The position numbers and the translations under genes are program-made. The notes beneath the pieces were generated by a model, which saw only the letters and a program-made list of their open reading frames with translations, did no database searches and was not told where the DNA came from. DNA of 64,000 nucleotides from an uncultured Prevotellaceae bacterium (GTDB lineage Bacteria; Bacteroidota; Bacteroidia; Bacteroidales; Bacteroidaceae). The stretch is from assembly GCA_900318885.1 (NCBI GenBank), contig ONMN01000004.1:29577-93576 (forward strand), in the 5' to 3' direction. Shown here one piece after another: positions 1 to 7,679 of this stretch; position 1 is the stretch's first letter, and each line of letters opens with the position of its first letter.

Positions 1-303
1 CACCTGTCCGCTTTCGGCATCATCAATATACCAGAACACCTGCGGAGAGAGGTCGGCCATATCAATCAGACCATCTTCATCCTGGATGAAGTAGTTGGCA
101 TGCAGGCGCAATGTCCCGTCCGTCTGATGACCGTTCTCATCGAACACAGGAGTCTTGGTATGATCCGGAAACCACTCCAGCGCTGCCTGGCTGTAGAACT
201 GCGTCGTTGACAGATTGCCCAATGGCTCTATGCGAAGCACAGTAGTCAAGGGGCGATAGGTCATCGTCACCGACAACGGTTGGGAGTTATTGAGCCTTTT
301 CAT
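1..303 (-). CDS. Partial virion/tail-module protein (5' end only)
   Basis: An open frame starts with ATG at 303 and runs off the left edge without a stop, giving 101 residues beginning MKRLNNSQPL. It is the last visible gene of the leftward late operon that contains the terminase and tail-like genes, 10 nt after the preceding stop. The visible part is soluble, with no signal peptide, membrane segment or recognisable motif. Its place suggests a virion or tail protein, but that is inference from position only. Confidence 0.6.
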   Translation of the reverse strand, partial: MKRLNNSQPLSVTMTYRPLTTVLRIEPLGNLSTTQFYSQAALEWFPDHTKTPVFDENGHQTDGTLRLHANYFIQDEDGLIDMADLSPQVFWYIDDAESGQV

Positions 304-313
304 ACCTTAGCTA

Positions 314-682
314 CTAACTGTTAGAGGGTTTCGGACGTGCGATGACATCGTAGTCAACCAGCGTTTCCATTACATACTTAATGAGTGTCAGCGGCGTAAT
401 GGCGTGCGGCTGTCCGTCAGTACCAATACACATGATACGACGAATCAGCGTCGGATCCTCCGTCGTAGGCATATTGACACTGGTGGCGGCAGCGATGGCC
501 TCGGAGAGGTCATAGTGAAGGTTCCACCATGCCGTATCAGTAACCGCATGACCGATATTATTCGGTTTCTTCGACTCATAGAGGGCCGCGCCCTGCTGTA
601 CGATATCAAGGATATCATACTGTTGGGAAGCACTGTAGGCACCCTTGCTTTTCTGTAAGATTCTTGCGATGTTTAAAGACAT
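314..682 (-). CDS. Hypothetical late-operon protein, 122 aa
   Basis: A 122-residue soluble protein starting MSLNIARILQKSKGAYSA. The ATG at 682 lies 12 nt after the stop of the upstream gene, with an AT-rich leader typical of this genome. I recognise no family. It is transcribed leftward in the tail-gene block, so a small virion or assembly role is plausible but unproven. Nothing in the sequence suggests enzymatic function. Confidence 0.65.
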   Translation of the reverse strand: MSLNIARILQKSKGAYSASQQYDILDIVQQGAALYESKKPNNIGHAVTDTAWWNLHYDLSEAIAAATSVNMPTTEDPTLIRRIMCIGTDGQPHAITPLTLIKYVMETLVDYDVIARPKPSNS

Positions 683-694
683 ATCATTATCATT

Positions 695-961
695 TTAAGA
701 GTTTCCACTTGCAGGTGCGGGCGTGAAGGTCAAGTAACCTGTCTCGTAATCCACACCGAATGTACCATTAACAGAGCCGGTCTGCACGAGCATGCCGGTA
801 TCATAGTCAACAGACAGCATGAAGCTACCGTCGTCGGCCTCCAGTTGGGTCACGCGGTCGCTCAATGCTGCATGTGCGACATTAGTAGCGAACTTGGCCA
901 CGGCCAGTACTGACATCTTCTTCAGCAACAGACCAAGTGGACTTAATTTCTTCTTTGCCAT
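695..961 (-). CDS. Small virion-type protein, MAKKKLS family, 88 aa
   Basis: 88 residues opening MAKKKLSPLGLLLKKMS, nearly the same opening as the next gene upstream (1060-1878, MAKKKLSELELILKK), so the two probably share a conserved N-terminal segment. The C-terminal half contains a short internal repeat (VDYDTGML and VDYETGYL), suggesting beta-structure. The gene ends 12 nt before the next start. I read it as a tail or fibre-associated virion component, from its position and shared N-terminus with a fibre-like protein. Confidence 0.65.
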   Translation of the reverse strand: MAKKKLSPLGLLLKKMSVLAVAKFATNVAHAALSDRVTQLEADDGSFMLSVDYDTGMLVQTGSVNGTFGVDYETGYLTFTPAPASGNS

Positions 962-1059
962 AGTTTCATTCTTTTTGCATTACAGCAAACGACTTTCGGT
1001 GGGCGAGGGTGCCAGGATAACAAGGAACACCCTCGCCACCGTCAGTCATTCATCACGGA

Positions 1060-1878
1060 TTACTCGTCCTCGATGGAGTCGTCGCTTACAGCAGGCAGAG
1101 TGGTAGTAACCATAGTGCTGTCAGAAGCGTAACCGAACCAGCTACCGATCTCAGCGTCAGAGCAGAGAGCGATGTTCAGCTTGTTCAGGTTCTCCTTGTC
1201 CTGAGCGGACATAGCACCGTTAGTACCACCGACACCAGCGGTAGAAGGAGTAGCCAGAGCGAGCTTCAGACCAGCAGAGGTCAGAGCCAGACCGTTAGCA
1301 TTGCTGCTGTCGATCTTAATGGCCAGCTTCTTAGCACCCTCGGTAGAACCAGTGAACTCCAGACCGCCGTTAGCGTCGAGGTCGATGGTGATGACGTTGT
1401 TCGTAACGTCGATACCATTACCACCGGTGTAAACGTCGATGAGCTCGCTCAGGTTCACGCTCAGGTACTCGTCAGTTGCAGAACCGCTCTTCACGTTGAT
1501 GGTGAACAGAGCCCAGATACCAGCAGCGTTGATAGAAGAAGGAGCCTCGTAAGGTGTAACGGCAGTACCGTTCTCAGAAACGATTACCCACTTGCCTTCA
1601 AGGGCACCAGTACCGGCTTCGACGGTCACGCGCTTCACAGCTGTTACCAGGAAGTCCTTCGGGATGTTGACCTTACCGATCAGGTTGTCCTGAGTAACCT
1701 CAGACTCCAACGTTACACCCTTTGCGAAGATGTAAGTTTTCAGATAGCCACTCTCGGCAGTTCCCTGCTCGATAATGTGAACGGCGTTAGCAGCAACCTG
1801 CTCATCCGTGTACGTCTTGGCGACAAAACCAAGTTTCTTGAGGATCAACTCAAGTTCAGATAACTTTTTCTTTGCCAT
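1060..1878 (-). CDS. Fibre-like virion protein, 272 aa
   Basis: 272 residues starting MAKKKLSELELILKKLGF, followed by Gly/Ala/Asn/Thr-rich beta-prone sequence such as NAAGIW, GGNGIDVTNN and SAGLKLALATPSTAGVGGTNGAMS. This composition resembles the shaft regions of phage tail fibres or capsid fibres. The phrase TAGVGGTNGAMSAQDKENLNKL, seen around residues 213-234, is a pattern I associate with tail-fibre proteins of Bacteroides phages. It shares its N-terminal motif with the 88-aa gene downstream. The ATG at 1878 follows an AACCCCAAATTATTTT leader that is echoed before the internal scaffold start at 9598. Exact role (baseplate, fibre or neck) is not determinable here. Confidence 0.7.
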   Translation of the reverse strand: MAKKKLSELELILKKLGFVAKTYTDEQVAANAVHIIEQGTAESGYLKTYIFAKGVTLESEVTQDNLIGKVNIPKDFLVTAVKRVTVEAGTGALEGKWVIVSENGTAVTPYEAPSSINAAGIWALFTINVKSGSATDEYLSVNLSELIDVYTGGNGIDVTNNVITIDLDANGGLEFTGSTEGAKKLAIKIDSSNANGLALTSAGLKLALATPSTAGVGGTNGAMSAQDKENLNKLNIALCSDAEIGSWFGYASDSTMVTTTLPAVSDDSIEDE

Positions 1879-1951
1879 AATGCTTGAAAATAATTTGGGG
1901 TTAATAAAAATGTGAACTATTCTGATGGCGCAAGCGCCGTTTCAGACTTGA

Positions 1952-2605
1952 TTAGGGTTGCTCCGGACTTTCGGGTGTTTCCGGAGTCTCAGGCGTTTCG
2001 GGATTCTCTGGGGTCTCTGAGGTCTCTGGATTTTCAGGAGTCTCAGGATTTTCCGGTGTCTCAGGGTTCTCAGGCGTTTCGGCGTTTTGGTTCTGATTGT
2101 CATCACCACCTTCATCGTCATCGCCCGTATCAGGAGCATCACCATCAGGGAAGAAGATATCCTCAATGTCCTGCTCGGTCAGTCCGATGTTATTCATCTC
2201 GTCGAGACCAGCCAGCACTTCCTCAGAGAGATCTTCGCGCTTAATGCTACCATCCTGAATGGAGTTGCTATTCACGGTGTCCTTTGGAATGGGTACGCCT
2301 GGTGTAATGTCAGAGCCACCACCGCCACCGCTACTCTTGATAGGCTCCACTTCACATGTTACGGGACGCGCATCACAACGTAGGCGATACTGCTGACCAC
2401 TGGCAGAGCCAGTCAGAGAAAACTCGTTCTTGGTACCAATGGTGAAGGAACGCAGTTTGCGCCAAACATCGTTCTCATCCGCACGGGTATCTACATGAAC
2501 CAAATTCAGGGCCTCACGGTCGAAGGCCATACTCACTTTGCTGTCGCCTTCGAACACCGTCGAGACAAAGCTGGGATAATCGTAAGAGAAATCAAGACTT
2601 GTCAT
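1952..2605 (-). CDS. Virion-type protein with proline-rich repeat tail, 217 aa
   Basis: The start is ATG at 2605 (MTSLDFSYDYPSF); a longer in-frame extension would run through the late promoter into the terminase gene and is rejected. Residues 1-100 form a globular domain, followed by SGGGGGSD, a segment with acidic character, and a C-terminal run of about 50 residues made of PENPET/ETPE repeats. Such Pro/Glu repeats usually form extended stalks or linkers. It is the first gene after the late promoter at 2633-2669, so it heads the leftmost virion operon in the window. The function is unknown; a tail or fibre-connecting role fits. Confidence 0.7.
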   Translation of the reverse strand: MTSLDFSYDYPSFVSTVFEGDSKVSMAFDREALNLVHVDTRADENDVWRKLRSFTIGTKNEFSLTGSASGQQYRLRCDARPVTCEVEPIKSSGGGGGSDITPGVPIPKDTVNSNSIQDGSIKREDLSEEVLAGLDEMNNIGLTEQDIEDIFFPDGDAPDTGDDDEGGDDNQNQNAETPENPETPENPETPENPETSETPENPETPETPETPESPEQP

Positions 2606-2632
2606 ATCTTTCCGTTTTAAAATTTCTGCAAG

Positions 2633-2669
2633 CAAAGTTAGCAAATGACTTCTTCGACTACGTGACAAA
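2633..2669 (-). promoter_or_regulatory. Late promoter L1 (TTTGTCAC class)
   Basis: On the minus strand, TTTGTCACGTA is followed by TAACTTTG with exactly 25 nt between TTTG and the -7 element. The same arrangement recurs upstream of other virion operons in this window. It drives the genes from 2605 leftwards; the expected transcription start is about 20 nt upstream of the ATG. Confidence 0.75.
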
Positions 2670-2693
2670 CTGATTATCGGGGTACGAAAATAA

Positions 2694-4676
2694 TTAGCCA
2701 GGAATAGGCAGACACATACCCGACATGGCCGTAAGATGATAGCGGCAACCGATATAAAGCGAGTCGAAAGCATCGGTGCCATCGGTGCGGTATTCCAGTC
2801 GTACTGCATCGTCAGCGTCCTCACTCAGTTTCTCACCACTCTTACGTTTGCGGAAACCCTTATAACCGATTTCCACCTCTGCTGTCTGCATGGCCACAAT
2901 CAGCGCCTCGTTATTCTCGCGGTTGATGCGGATAGCGGGATAACTCACACCAGCCAGCGACTCATTGATATCGGCATACTTTTTTTCGTGATCGAGAGGC
3001 GATCCCATATCCACAGGTCGTACATTCCAACCGTAACGGGTCAATTCATTAATCACCACATCCTTAAAATCCTCCATGCCTTCGATGGCATAGCCTTTGA
3101 ACTTTGCCGTAGCATCATAGAAATACACTACCTCCTTACATTTCGACATCTTAGGCTTATAGTAGTGGTTCCAGTCGGCCATCAGCTCACGCAATTTGCG
3201 CTCATGTTTGACATACATAGAGGAAAGCACATTGAGACATTCCTGATTGTCGCGTTTATAGAGTTGGCCCGTAACGACCCAGTTAATATTGGCGTTGTAG
3301 TCCATACTGATATACAGAGGGGCTGCATCCACCACGTCACCATCGAGCGTACAATCTTTAATGGTCTGGAGGTCGCCAAAGTTAGGAGTCTCGTATTCCT
3401 CCTGTTCCATCGTACCACCCACGATGCCCGTCGCCATGCGCTTGGTAAACGAGTTGTCGATAGCCGGACAATCATCAGGAATATAGCCGTGAATATTCTC
3501 GATATCGAGATTGGAATAGAAGCCGTCGTTGCTCTTAGCCACCTTCTTATTCAGAATCGATATGGCGAATACGACCGGCGGCAGGTCACGAGCCATACGA
3601 GCTATGTACGACTCACCAACAATATCGAGATTGTCTAAGGTAGAGACACGCCAGAAGGCAAAGGCATTGCACTGTAACTCACGGATCTTCTTTGCATACG
3701 ACTTCGACTGGTAAATCATCTGCATATCGAAGTCCTGTTCTGGGGTAATGAGATATTTATGACAGAAAATCAATTCCGCTTCTTCAGGCGTGATGAGTTT
3801 GTAGTTTACGGCCATGTCGAGCATCGCTTTGTTAATGCGCTTGCCGTAGTTAGGCAGAATCTTAAACGGGCCTTCGTGGTTCATCATGGCTTCGGCCTTG
3901 ATGCGGATAGCCTCTATATCCTCCGGACGCTGTACGATAGGCACACACTTATCTTTCTCGGCTGCATCCATCAGATCGTTGTAGTAGATGACGCGCTCGG
4001 CATACGCCTGCAATTCCTCCTGGATTTCACGATAGGTCTTATCCACCAACGGGCCTGTGTCAGGATGTGCGTCGAGCTTATCCTCTTCCTTTTCGAGCCA
4101 GTTGCCCTTGCTGGTCAATGAAGCATCAGAAGCAAAAAAGGTGCTTTTGAACATCGGGTTATCCTCGGTGTAGCCCAGATTGCCGTAAGGGTCAACAATA
4201 CCCGACAGGGCAGGCATAACCTCACCATCGAGTTTCGATTTTGACATGAATTTACACTCATCAGCCACGATGGAGTTAGCCGTGATAGAGTTGGCAGATC
4301 CGGTGACGGCGAGTGAAATGAGTTGCCAAAGTGTACCATTTGCAAACCAGATGCAGTTATCCCATGTCTTTGGCTTAATGATCGGCGACTTCACCCAACG
4401 AGGCGGTTTGCCCCATCCGAAATGACGGCCCTCCTTCAGTCCGAAGAAACGCTCAATAGCTGCTATCGTACCTGGCACGGTACGGGTGTATAGCTGTTTG
4501 CGCGAGTTACCAAGCCAGATGTTCGTAGCACGGGGCATGGACTTCGACACCCGATAGATGCGAGGGCCTAACGTGCCATCAGTCTTACCGAAACGACGGG
4601 CACCAAGCAAGCGTCCGTCGCGCACATTCATTAAATATATAAGGTATTGCTTATAATTTAAATAGACCTTCCTCAT
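2694..4676 (-). CDS. terL: Terminase large subunit (packaging ATPase/nuclease)
   Basis: 660 residues, normal length for a large terminase, the motor that drives DNA into the prohead and cuts it. The Walker A motif is GARRFGKT (residues 25-32) and the Walker B is SIVADE (D139-E140). The C-terminal half has the pattern of the RNase H-like nuclease: YISMDYNANINWVV, then YFYDATAKFKG and a final DADDAVR acidic motif. The start overlaps the stop of the upstream gene as ATGA, so the two are translationally coupled, as is usual for small and large terminase subunits. It is followed immediately by late promoter L1. Confidence 0.93.
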   Translation of the reverse strand: MRKVYLNYKQYLIYLMNVRDGRLLGARRFGKTDGTLGPRIYRVSKSMPRATNIWLGNSRKQLYTRTVPGTIAAIERFFGLKEGRHFGWGKPPRWVKSPIIKPKTWDNCIWFANGTLWQLISLAVTGSANSITANSIVADECKFMSKSKLDGEVMPALSGIVDPYGNLGYTEDNPMFKSTFFASDASLTSKGNWLEKEEDKLDAHPDTGPLVDKTYREIQEELQAYAERVIYYNDLMDAAEKDKCVPIVQRPEDIEAIRIKAEAMMNHEGPFKILPNYGKRINKAMLDMAVNYKLITPEEAELIFCHKYLITPEQDFDMQMIYQSKSYAKKIRELQCNAFAFWRVSTLDNLDIVGESYIARMARDLPPVVFAISILNKKVAKSNDGFYSNLDIENIHGYIPDDCPAIDNSFTKRMATGIVGGTMEQEEYETPNFGDLQTIKDCTLDGDVVDAAPLYISMDYNANINWVVTGQLYKRDNQECLNVLSSMYVKHERKLRELMADWNHYYKPKMSKCKEVVYFYDATAKFKGYAIEGMEDFKDVVINELTRYGWNVRPVDMGSPLDHEKKYADINESLAGVSYPAIRINRENNEALIVAMQTAEVEIGYKGFRKRKSGEKLSEDADDAVRLEYRTDGTDAFDSLYIGCRYHLTAMSGMCLPIPG

Positions 4677-5401
4677 GGCAATGGATCTTCGTCAAACACA
4701 TCCTTTTCAGGTTCTTTGTCGCCCTCTTCGTCGGGCTTTTCCCAGGTGCCGTCGCTGTTCTGAATCATGTCAATCACCTGTTTGTCGGTCAGACCATAGC
4801 GACGGGCCAGTTTCTTGCGCTCTTCGTCGGTATAGTTCACACGGTCGCGCTTCACCACAGAGACATCATGCGTCAGCACAATATCCGAGTCAGGCATCTG
4901 CTCCTCCGCATCATCCTTTTCCTTGAAGCCGTTATAGAGATCCATCTTCAGGTCGGCACCGGACTTCACACTTCTGGGGTCGCCCATTTTCATGCCCTCG
5001 CGGATTAGCCAGTCTGAGGCATCCTGCACCTTCGCACGTTCGATGTTATCCATCGGCACCTCAAAGCGTCCGATGATATGATTGAACAGTGCAAGGTCGT
5101 TAGATATCTCGGTTGGTGTACGCGGAATGCCAGGGCGCACATTCATGGCATCGACATACTCCTGGGCCTTTGCGTCACCTTCGGCAGCGCGACGGAGTAG
5201 GATAGGGTACTCACGGGCCGCAATGTTACGGAGCACATCAGAGGCACGTAGCTGCTTATCCTGGAGCCATCGCTGATAGACCTCATAGGCGAGCATGGCA
5301 CGGAAACGCTGGTCGGGCGACATCACCATCTTTTCGATGCTGATGCCACCTAACAGCCAACGTTCGACCTTATCAAAGTATTTCTCTGAGGGCTTCGACA
5401 T
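4673..5401 (-). CDS. Probable terminase small subunit, 242 aa
   Basis: 242 residues encoded directly upstream of terL with a 4-nt ATGA overlap. The family is not obvious from motifs, but the position, length and a C-terminal helical segment (YTDEERKKLARRYGLTDKQVIDMIQ) resembling a small helix-turn-helix fit a DNA-recognising small terminase subunit. The N-terminus is helical and the last 25 residues are strongly acidic. Its ATG at 5401 overlaps the preceding stop by one base (TAATG). Confidence 0.6.
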   Translation of the reverse strand: MSKPSEKYFDKVERWLLGGISIEKMVMSPDQRFRAMLAYEVYQRWLQDKQLRASDVLRNIAAREYPILLRRAAEGDAKAQEYVDAMNVRPGIPRTPTEISNDLALFNHIIGRFEVPMDNIERAKVQDASDWLIREGMKMGDPRSVKSGADLKMDLYNGFKEKDDAEEQMPDSDIVLTHDVSVVKRDRVNYTDEERKKLARRYGLTDKQVIDMIQNSDGTWEKPDEEGDKEPEKDVFDEDPLP

Positions 5402-5763
5402 TACGCAATACCTTTGGCAATATGCTTACGTTTGCGCTTATTATACTTATCCTTACCCGTGCGCATCAGGTACTCGCCATATTCCTTGGGCGACATGCCG
5501 TAGTTACCGGCGATACGCAGACCACCGCCACCAGGGATGGTGGGATTCTGAAGATATTGCTGCACCGTCTGACCAGGATTGGCACGCTGTGCCTGCTGGC
5601 CCTGCTGATTGAGGTAACGCTGCGGAGCCTGTTGTGTGACTTGCTGGCCTTTGACCTGCTGCATAGACTGTTCAGCCAACTGCTGACCCGATGGTGATGA
5701 TACCAAACCCAGAGCACCGGCAGCCATAGCGCCGAGCACTGTCATAACTTTACTCTTCTTCAT
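5401..5763 (-). CDS. Gln-rich small protein with N-terminal hydrophobic segment, 120 aa
   Basis: The start is ATG at 5763 (MKKSKVMTVLGAMAAGALG), which overlaps the end of the upstream gene by 14 nt. Residues 7-24 are hydrophobic and small, and could be a signal or membrane-active segment. The middle is Gln-rich (QQLAEQS, VKGQQVTQQAPQ, QQGQQAQ) and low-complexity, and the C-terminus is basic (KDKYNKRKRKHIAKG). It sits between a large late gene and the terminase pair. I do not recognise it; an ejected internal virion protein or head-associated protein would fit. Confidence 0.6.
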   Translation of the reverse strand: MKKSKVMTVLGAMAAGALGLVSSPSGQQLAEQSMQQVKGQQVTQQAPQRYLNQQGQQAQRANPGQTVQQYLQNPTIPGGGGLRIAGNYGMSPKEYGEYLMRTGKDKYNKRKRKHIAKGIA

Positions 5764-6901
5764 TGTTCTTTGATTTTTTGTTGTTAATAGTATAATTTTC
5801 CGCATCCTTACGGGCTGCTTCCAAAACGGGATAGTAATGCTTTGCCTCTTCCTCACCAGCCAGTTCCACCAGCTGCTGATAACGCTCCTCCATCGTCTTT
5901 ACACGGCGAGGGGTGTTGAGCTTATCCTTACGGGTGAGATACTTAATAAGGTCGGCGATTTCCTTCTTCTTCTTTTCCTCGGCCTCGCGGATCTTTGCCT
6001 GCTCAGGGTCGTTACGCTTGATGTCGTCGATAACCTGCTGTTTGATGGTCGCCTTCTGCTGGTCATCAAACTTATCCCAATACACGCGAAGTTTGGTGCG
6101 CCATTCCTGCGGGTCGGCCTTCGCTGCCTGGATCTTCGCGATATAGGTGGTATCTTCCTTCAAACGTACATAGACGTGGGCCAGTTCGCTATCCACATGC
6201 CCGTAGATACTCTCGTACTGCTGCTTATACGTCACGGCATCCTCAGAGTATGGTTCCACCTCTTCCTCCGGATGACCAGCCAAAGCCATAGCCTTGGCCG
6301 TTGCCGCACAGTCGGCTTCCTTCTGGCGCAAATCGCGCACAGTCTCTACGGCCTCCTGAAGGGCAGGAGAGAGCAACCATTTGATTTCGTCCAGGCGAAG
6401 CAGCGTACCGCCACCCATCGAGCCAGAGACCGATTCCGTGTCGGGTGTCTCTACAACGGGGATATCACTCTTTTTACCAAACAGCGTCTCTTCCTTTTCC
6501 TCCTGTTCCTGGCGCTCCTTCTCGGCCTGCAACTGACGGGCAGCCTGTTCATCCTTCGTAGGACGGCCCACATGGGGAGTCAGAAGATTGGGGTCGTTAA
6601 GATCCACGGTTTTCATCATACCTATCATACCCTGTACCTCCGTGGCCACCTTATCGGCATAGCGACGGAGCAACTTACGACGGGCTCCATAATCCTTAAA
6701 CCTGAGAGATTCCTGTACGAACGCACGGCAGTAGGCAAACGGCTCCATCATGTGAAGGCCACGCTCAAACTCCGCAAACAGTTCGCCGGTCACGCCCTTC
6801 TGCTCAATCTGCGGCAGAATGGCGGCATACCATTGCTGAAAGTCGGACAGCCAGGAAGTACGCTCCTGCTGCGACATCTGATTGAATAATTTTTGTTCCA
6901 T
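5750..6901 (-). CDS. Coiled-coil late protein, 383 aa
   Basis: The first gene downstream of late promoter L2. 383 residues, mostly helical and charged, with long predicted coiled-coil stretches (residues 115-140, rich in K/E/Q, and around 300-345). A short VGRPTKDEQAA segment near residue 111 resembles an AT-hook-like basic turn. It directly precedes the terminase genes in one operon, so it is probably a head or packaging-related protein. It is too dissimilar from portals that I know to call it portal. No catalytic motif was seen. Confidence 0.7.
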   Translation of the reverse strand: MEQKLFNQMSQQERTSWLSDFQQWYAAILPQIEQKGVTGELFAEFERGLHMMEPFAYCRAFVQESLRFKDYGARRKLLRRYADKVATEVQGMIGMMKTVDLNDPNLLTPHVGRPTKDEQAARQLQAEKERQEQEEKEETLFGKKSDIPVVETPDTESVSGSMGGGTLLRLDEIKWLLSPALQEAVETVRDLRQKEADCAATAKAMALAGHPEEEVEPYSEDAVTYKQQYESIYGHVDSELAHVYVRLKEDTTYIAKIQAAKADPQEWRTKLRVYWDKFDDQQKATIKQQVIDDIKRNDPEQAKIREAEEKKKKEIADLIKYLTRKDKLNTPRRVKTMEERYQQLVELAGEEEAKHYYPVLEAARKDAENYTINNKKSKNNEEE

Positions 6902-6940
6902 ACTTTTACTTTCGATATTCGATATTCAAATTCACGTAAG

Positions 6941-6977
6941 CAAAGGTAGGAAACCTATCGGGGAAGTACGTGACAAA
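6941..6977 (-). promoter_or_regulatory. Late promoter L2 (TTTGTCAC class)
   Basis: Minus strand TTTGTCACGTA, then TACCTTTG with exactly 25 nt between TTTG and the -7 box. It lies 40 nt upstream of the ATG at 6901 and just beyond the terminator that closes the previous unit. Confidence 0.75.
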
Positions 6978-6988
6978 AATCGGGGATA

Positions 6989-7026
6989 GAAAAAGCCCGC
7001 ATCGGGGATAGTCCTCGGTGCGGGCC
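6989..7026 (-). terminator. Intrinsic terminator after the 183-aa virion protein
   Basis: Inverted repeat GCCCGCA (6995-7001) with TGCGGGC (7019-7025). On the minus strand the hairpin is followed by a CTTTTTC run. It lies 24 nt past the stop of the gene at 7050. Confidence 0.8.
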
Positions 7027-7049
7027 TTATGATTGTAAACGAAACGCGC

Positions 7050-7601
7050 TTACTGTGCAGAAACCAGCAGTGAATCCCAGCCGTCTGCTGGAGCGGTCAC
7101 GTACAGGTTCTGATACAGAACACCGTTCAAGTGGAACTCCAGTGTTGTCTGGCGATCGTCAGAAGTGGCAGCGCCGGTGTCAGAAGCGATACCGCCCTGC
7201 TCTACCTTCACGCGATGGTTGGGATCGTACATAATTTGCGTGTCGCCAGTCTGACCATCAGGAACGATGATACAGATGTCAAGGTTGTTCAATGCACGGC
7301 TCAACTCAGCGATACGTTTGTTGACGCTCTCAATGGTAGCATTGTAGGTGAGGTTGAAACCACCGTTGTTACCCTGGCTCTCGCCCTTGATCTGCTGTGT
7401 CTCATCCTTCAGGTCGAACTTATACAAGCCCTTACCGCTCTTGAAGGTAGGAGCAGAGTAGATGCAACCGCTAAGAGTCAATGGAGCAGCGAGGTCGCCC
7501 TTCACGAAGTAATATGCTACAGCCGATGTACCACCGATGTTTTCGAGACAGTTCTCTTCATTCAGGTAGTCGGCCAGCTCAGGACAATTAATATTTGCCA
7601 T
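7050..7601 (-). CDS. Probable major virion protein (tail-tube-like), 183 aa
   Basis: 183 residues starting MANINCPELADYL, beta-rich and without charged low-complexity regions. It has its own hairpin terminators on both sides, typical of an abundantly expressed virion gene next to the capsid gene. The C-terminal half (ALNNLDICIIVPDG ... QTTLEFHLNGVLYQ) resembles the C-terminal half of the protein at 10830-11321 (ALNGKDFNVVYTRNNG ... VTTLKIKLQSMSAL), suggesting that the two are paralogous virion proteins. Tail-tube or capsid-decoration roles are both possible. Confidence 0.65.
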   Translation of the reverse strand: MANINCPELADYLNEENCLENIGGTSAVAYYFVKGDLAAPLTLSGCIYSAPTFKSGKGLYKFDLKDETQQIKGESQGNNGGFNLTYNATIESVNKRIAELSRALNNLDICIIVPDGQTGDTQIMYDPNHRVKVEQGGIASDTGAATSDDRQTTLEFHLNGVLYQNLYVTAPADGWDSLLVSAQ

Positions 7602-7644
7602 ATTCTTACTCTTTTTTAATAGTGATTACTTAATGCAGAAAATT

Positions 7645-7670
7645 AAAAAGCGGAAGGGCCGGAGCCCTCC
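7645..7670 (-). terminator. Intrinsic terminator after the major capsid gene
   Basis: GC-rich hairpin built on AGGGC (7655-7659) and GCCCT (7664-7668), followed on the minus strand by GCTTTTTAATT. It begins 10 nt downstream of the capsid stop codon. Confidence 0.75.
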
Positions 7671-7679
7671 CAGACTTTT

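Noticed and set aside
2606-2824. N-terminal extension of the proline-repeat protein to 2824
   Set aside because: It would span the late promoter and overlap terL; the ATG at 2605 with a short leader is consistent with the promoter position.
2736-3638. 300-codon plus-strand frame opposite terL
   Set aside because: Fully antisense to conserved terminase sequence, including its nuclease motifs.
5837-6889. 350-codon plus-strand frame opposite the coiled-coil late gene
   Set aside because: Leu/Arg/His-rich composition typical of antisense shadows, with no start context; the minus-strand gene is preceded by a late promoter.
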